This document shows, piece after piece, positions 60,732-64,000 of a stretch of 64,000 nucleotides of DNA; the first letter of the stretch is position 1, and each line of letters opens with the position of its first letter. The notes under the pieces were generated by a model. That model was given only the letters and a program-made list of their open reading frames with translations, did no database searches and was not told the DNA's origin. The position numbers were made by a program, and so were the translations under genes. The stretch is taken from contig NZ_VNJI01000033.1 of the NCBI RefSeq assembly GCF_007786445.1, forward strand, positions 1 to 64,000, in the 5' to 3' direction. The DNA is from Paenibacillus cremeus (GTDB lineage: Bacteria > Bacillota > Bacilli > Paenibacillales > NBRC-103111).

Positions 60732-61246
60732 CGACGGGGGGACGCGACCGAAAGACCGGGTTTGAAGGTGAAATGCAGGTGCTGGAAGCGGCGCGTCAAG
60801 TGGCGGCGAGATCTGCCTATAAGGACAATGAGCTCCTCCCGCACTACGAGGAGCTGCTGTCCGAGTTCGAGCGACTGCTGCGCACGACGTCCAAAATTTA
60901 TCGGATCAGCGACCTGCAAGGTGATCGGGTAAAAAAGCAGGAGGATGAGCTCAAGCGAGTGTACGACCAACTGAAGCAGATGGAGTCGTCGCGACGCGGG
61001 CTCGTCCGCGATATTTCTCATGAGCTGAACACGCCGATGACGTCGATTCAAGGCTATGTGAAGGCGATGCTGGACGGCGTCATTGTTCCCGATCGGGCAT
61101 ATCTGGCCACCATCTATCAGAAGCTGCTCTTGATTAACGGGCTGGTGGATACGCTATTTGAAATGTCCAAGCTGGAATCCGAGCTGCCGGCGGCAGATTC
61201 GAAGCCAGGGCTCACAGGTGCGGACAAACGGAAGGGACTGGAGTGA
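60728..61246 (+). CDS. Free-standing histidine-kinase dimerisation/phosphoacceptor domain protein
   Basis: A 172-residue protein: a helical N-terminus and coiled coil (about 15-90), then a DHp domain with His98 in VRDISHELNTPMTSIQGYVK, closely similar to the DHp of the upstream kinase (ISHELGTPMTTVQGYVK). It ends about 45 residues after the second helix, with no ATP-binding domain. It is neither frameshifted nor followed by remnants; the next gene starts immediately. It could accept phosphate from the kinase or from SiaB, as Spo0B-like phosphotransfer proteins do, or dimerise with the kinase. That role is inferred. Its start overlaps the SiaC-like stop. Confidence 0.85.
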   Translation: MTTGGRDRKTGFEGEMQVLEAARQVAARSAYKDNELLPHYEELLSEFERLLRTTSKIYRISDLQGDRVKKQEDELKRVYDQLKQMESSRRGLVRDISHELNTPMTSIQGYVKAMLDGVIVPDRAYLATIYQKLLLINGLVDTLFEMSKLESELPAADSKPGLTGADKRKGLE

Positions 61247-61247
61247 G

Positions 61248-63062
61248 ATGAAGGATCGCAGTCTTGCAAAAGTGATGCTGCTGGCCAGCTGCCTGATTCT
61301 GCTCTCCATTCTGATTGCGGGTTCCGTCGTTTATGTGATTACGGAGAAGCAGGTCGTTAAGAAGCTGAAGACCAAAGATTTACTGTATATCGGGGAGTCG
61401 ATTTCCTCTAAAATTGAAGGACGAATAGGAAGAGCCCGTGAGTCCTCCTTGCTGCTGGCGAAGGACCCGGAGCTGGTCGATTGGCTCAAAGGCGGCGAGA
61501 AGGACGCCCAAGCAGGCAATCATATGCTGACCAAATTAAAAGAGCTCGCGGGCGACTATGACTACAATAACTCGTTTATTGTCAGCGCTGTCAGCGGCAA
61601 TTATTGGTCGGAGGCCGGCAAGGTCATTGACGTGGTCTCGAAAAGCGATCCGAGTGACGAATGGTTTTTCCGCACGCTGGCGTCCAAGAAGCCCGTTTCC
61701 GTTGTGCTAGATTATAATGATGCGCGCCAGGACACCTTCGTGTTCGTTAATGTGCTCATTGGAGACCCGGACAAGCCGCTCGGCGTGGCGGGGATCGGGC
61801 TTAGCTTGAAGGAGCTGGCCAGCGATTTCAAGACTTATAAATATTCGGAGAGCAGCAGGCTCTGGCTGACGGACGATGCCGGTAAAATCTACATGGCCGA
61901 TAACTTGGACCAGTATGGGAAGCAGCTGCAGAGCTTTATTCCGCAGTCGGAAGCGGAGAAGCTGTTCGGCCAGCGGAAGACGCCGGCCGGCACGCCGGAT
62001 ACGCTCGAATATAAAGATGCGTCGGGGCGGCTGCTGGATCTGGTTGTCTATCCGGTGCCGTCGACCGATTGGCGACTGATCTTCAGCATCCCGCGAAGCG
62101 AGACGGCGTCGTTCCTGGACACGATCAAGCTGCATACGCTGCTGGCGGTCATCATTTGTATCTTAGCGATGATTTTCTTCTTTTTCTTCATCACCCGATA
62201 TCTCGCCAATCCGTATCAGCGGGCGCTGGAGCTAAACAAGGAGCTGGAGCTTCGCGTACAGGAGCGCACCAAGGAGTTAGTTGAGCAGACGCAGAAGCTG
62301 ACGGACAGCATCGAATATGCGAAGCGGATTCAGCAGGCGATCCTGCCTACACGCGAGAAGCTGAAGGAGCCGTTTGAAGACTTCTTCCTCTATTGGCGTC
62401 CTCGGGACGTCGTAGGCGGCGATTTTTATTGGACCAAGCAGGTGGACGATGGCTATTTGCTGGCCGTGGGCGATTGTACGGGGCACGGGGTGCCTGGCGC
62501 GCTGATGACGATGGTCGCTGTCTCCTCACTCAATCGGATTGTCGAGACGGGGATTGCGACGAATCCCGCCGAGATTTTAAAGGAGCTGAACAAGCTGGTC
62601 AAGAGTACGCTGCAGCAGGAGCACGGAACGTCCCTCAGTGACGACGGGCTGGACATCGGCTTGTGTCACATTACACGGGAACAGCTGAGCTATGCCGGAG
62701 CCAAAACCGCGCTGTACATTAAAAACGGGGAGGCCTGCCGGACGATCCGTGGTGACCGCAAAAGCATCGGCTCCCGCAAAATGCACGCCTCCTTCCAGTT
62801 CACAACGACGGTGGCGAGCCTGGCGCCGGACGATATTTGCTATATGACGACCGACGGCTTCCTGGAGCAGAACGGCGGGGCGAAAAACTTCGGCTTCGGC
62901 CGTCAGCGCTTTGAGCAGCTGATCGAGTCGGCGTACCCTAAGCCGCTTGCCGAGCAGGAGCTGGACTTTCATGATCGTCTGGAGCGGTATATGGGGACGG
63001 AATCGCAGAGGGATGACATTACGCTTCTAGCCTTTAAACCGAAGGGCCAGCTGCCGGTCTGA
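61248..63062 (+). CDS. SiaA-like membrane PP2C (SpoIIE-type) serine phosphatase
   Basis: A 604-residue membrane phosphatase. TM1 about 8-30, a Cache-type extracellular sensor about 35-285, TM2 about 295-318, a coiled coil, then a SpoIIE-type PP2C domain about 365-600. Metal-binding motifs are WRPRDVVGGDFYW near 387 and VGDCTGHGVPGALMTMVA near 408, and RDDITLLAFK at the end. This layout matches SiaA, the phosphatase that dephosphorylates SiaC on signal. ATG at 61248 starts one base after the DHp gene. It would oppose the SiaB-like kinase. Confidence 0.9.
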   Translation: MKDRSLAKVMLLASCLILLSILIAGSVVYVITEKQVVKKLKTKDLLYIGESISSKIEGRIGRARESSLLLAKDPELVDWLKGGEKDAQAGNHMLTKLKELAGDYDYNNSFIVSAVSGNYWSEAGKVIDVVSKSDPSDEWFFRTLASKKPVSVVLDYNDARQDTFVFVNVLIGDPDKPLGVAGIGLSLKELASDFKTYKYSESSRLWLTDDAGKIYMADNLDQYGKQLQSFIPQSEAEKLFGQRKTPAGTPDTLEYKDASGRLLDLVVYPVPSTDWRLIFSIPRSETASFLDTIKLHTLLAVIICILAMIFFFFFITRYLANPYQRALELNKELELRVQERTKELVEQTQKLTDSIEYAKRIQQAILPTREKLKEPFEDFFLYWRPRDVVGGDFYWTKQVDDGYLLAVGDCTGHGVPGALMTMVAVSSLNRIVETGIATNPAEILKELNKLVKSTLQQEHGTSLSDDGLDIGLCHITREQLSYAGAKTALYIKNGEACRTIRGDRKSIGSRKMHASFQFTTTVASLAPDDICYMTTDGFLEQNGGAKNFGFGRQRFEQLIESAYPKPLAEQELDFHDRLERYMGTESQRDDITLLAFKPKGQLPV

Positions 63063-63210
63063 AAATATTTCGATATTTTGAAGAGAATGGGAACTTCTTT
63101 AATTTTCTTAATATAGACTTTATAAAACTTTATAGTGCTGACGACCTACGGAATGATAAAATATTTGTAGAATTATATCGCCTAATAAGGCTTAGAAGCA
63201 GGTGATGGCA
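63063..63210 (+). promoter_or_regulatory. Intergenic region before the PelF-type gene
   Basis: A weak hairpin (GAAG/CTTC, followed by TTTAATTTT) near 63080-63105 may end or attenuate the upstream transcript. TAAAAT at 63157-63162 is a possible -10 without a clear -35, so the promoter may need an activator, for example the OmpR-type regulator. AT-rich; no gene is seen. Confidence 0.35.
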
Positions 63211-64000
63211 ATGCATTCCAAAATTAAAGTGCTGCTTTCGACAGAAGGCACATATCCGTTTCATCAGGGCGGGGTCAGCACTTGGTGCGATATTTTGGTG
63301 CAGGAGCTGAAGTCGGTCGATTACATGATTTACAGCGTGCTGATGAATCCGTTTGTGACCCAAAAGTTTCAGCTCCCGAGTCACGCCTCCCTGATCAAGA
63401 TGCCGCTATGGGGAACGGAGGAGCCTTGCGAGCATCTTTCGGTTCCGTTTTCCGACATTTATTTGGCCAAACGAAGAACGCGCGAGAAAGAGGTCAAGCA
63501 GTACTTCATCCCGTTGTTTAAGCAATTGGTGGAAGAACTGCTCGCTGAAATCAAGTCGCCGCAAAAGTTCGGATCGATCCTGCTTCAGCTGTATCAATAC
63601 TTTCAAACGTATGAGTATAAAGCCAGCTTCAAAACGGAAGCCACCTGGGAAACGTACAAGCAGATCGTGCTGACCGTCTGCAACCAGGCGCATTCCGGCA
63701 TTGCCCGGCCCGATGTGTACAGTCTGATCCAGAGCATCGGTTGGATTTACCGTTTTATGAACATTATCAATACGCCAGTACCGAAGGTTCACGTCACCCA
63801 CGCGGCCGCGGCCGCCTTCTGCGGTATCCCTTGCGTCCTATCCAAGCTGCTGAACAATACACCCTACATGCTGACCGAGCACGGGGTTTATTTGAGAGAG
63901 CAATACTTGTCGTTGTCCAAGCGCGCCTACACCCCGTTTCTGAGCACGTTCTTAATGCGGTTCATCCATTCTATCACCTCGCTGAATTATACCTTTGCCG
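63211..64000 (+). CDS. PelF-type glycosyltransferase, N-terminal part (runs off window)
   Basis: From ATG at 63211 the frame is open to the window end (263 codons). The N-terminus KVLLSTEGTYPFHQGGVSTW and the later TEHGVYLREQYLSLSK are hallmarks of the PelF family (GT4, DUF3492), cytoplasmic enzymes that make the Pel-type amino-sugar exopolysaccharide. The C-terminal GT4 nucleotide-sugar domain lies outside. AGCAGGTGATGGCA precedes the start. It follows the SiaABC-like set in the same direction, so biofilm polysaccharide is the likely output of that signalling. Confidence 0.85.
   Translation, partial: MHSKIKVLLSTEGTYPFHQGGVSTWCDILVQELKSVDYMIYSVLMNPFVTQKFQLPSHASLIKMPLWGTEEPCEHLSVPFSDIYLAKRRTREKEVKQYFIPLFKQLVEELLAEIKSPQKFGSILLQLYQYFQTYEYKASFKTEATWETYKQIVLTVCNQAHSGIARPDVYSLIQSIGWIYRFMNIINTPVPKVHVTHAAAAAFCGIPCVLSKLLNNTPYMLTEHGVYLREQYLSLSKRAYTPFLSTFLMRFIHSITSLNYTFA

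Noticed and set aside
1-64000. tRNA or rRNA genes
   Set aside because: No cloverleaf-like sequence with TTCGA-type T-loop and CCA end was noticed by reading; a tRNA scan would be needed to be certain.

Overview
The window looks like chromosomal DNA of a Gram-positive, spore-forming firmicute, most likely a Paenibacillus or close relative. The evidence is the gene content and order (T-box leader, pheS, pheT, zapA, cvpA ... mutS2; a Spo0E-type phosphatase; alaR-alaT), the strong AGGAGG-type ribosome binding sites with many TTG and GTG starts, sigma-A promoters of TTGACA/TATAAT type, lipoproteins instead of periplasmic proteins, and moderately GC-rich DNA. No rRNA, tRNA, CRISPR array or prophage was seen.

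Layout. 1-118: left end of an IS3-family insertion sequence running off the window. 161-5532: chemoreceptor, secreted GH18 chitinase, aldo/keto reductase and a TetR regulator. 5540-9926: a LacI-family regulator and a GH38 alpha-mannosidase that share an identical 14-bp palindromic operator. 9948-18878: Phe T-box, pheS-pheT, a very large ZapA fusion (1409 residues, mostly a heptad coiled coil in 49-residue units) and cvpA. 18937-22510: a short-chain dehydrogenase with an internal deletion, a small membrane protein, and mutS2. 22761-24600: pspA, a DUF350 membrane protein, a 27-residue membrane peptide and a zinc-ribbon protein. 24746-31408: MFS transporter, metal sensor plus cation efflux protein, cysK, a small GNAT-like protein, alaR-alaT and a Spo0E-like gene.

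31516-42962 is a corrinoid uptake and salvage region: lipoprotein, btuF-btuC-btuD-like ABC transporter, cobT, cobU, cbiB, cobS, a fused cobD-cobQ, a PduO-type adenosyltransferase and an RluA-type pseudouridine synthase. No corrin-ring genes and no cobalamin riboswitch are visible. 43038-56756 is mixed: YdcF-like protein, ArsC/Spx-like protein, site-2 protease, aminotransferase, a broken ABC-transporter/histidine-kinase chimera, two Gfo/Idh/MocA oxidoreductases with an overlapping AraC regulator, a 5'-3' exonuclease, pirin, thioesterase, cupin, a DUF3055-like protein and ilvD. A 51-bp tandem repeat family occurs at two distant intergenic sites.

56923-64000 is the most interesting stretch. A 7TM sensor kinase and OmpR-type regulator are followed by SiaB-like and SiaC-like proteins, a free-standing histidine-kinase dimerisation domain with no ATPase domain, and a SiaA-like membrane PP2C phosphatase. 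A PelF-type exopolysaccharide glycosyltransferase then runs off the end. This suggests a partner-switching and phosphorelay module tied to extracellular polysaccharide production. The giant ZapA fusion is the other prominent oddity.
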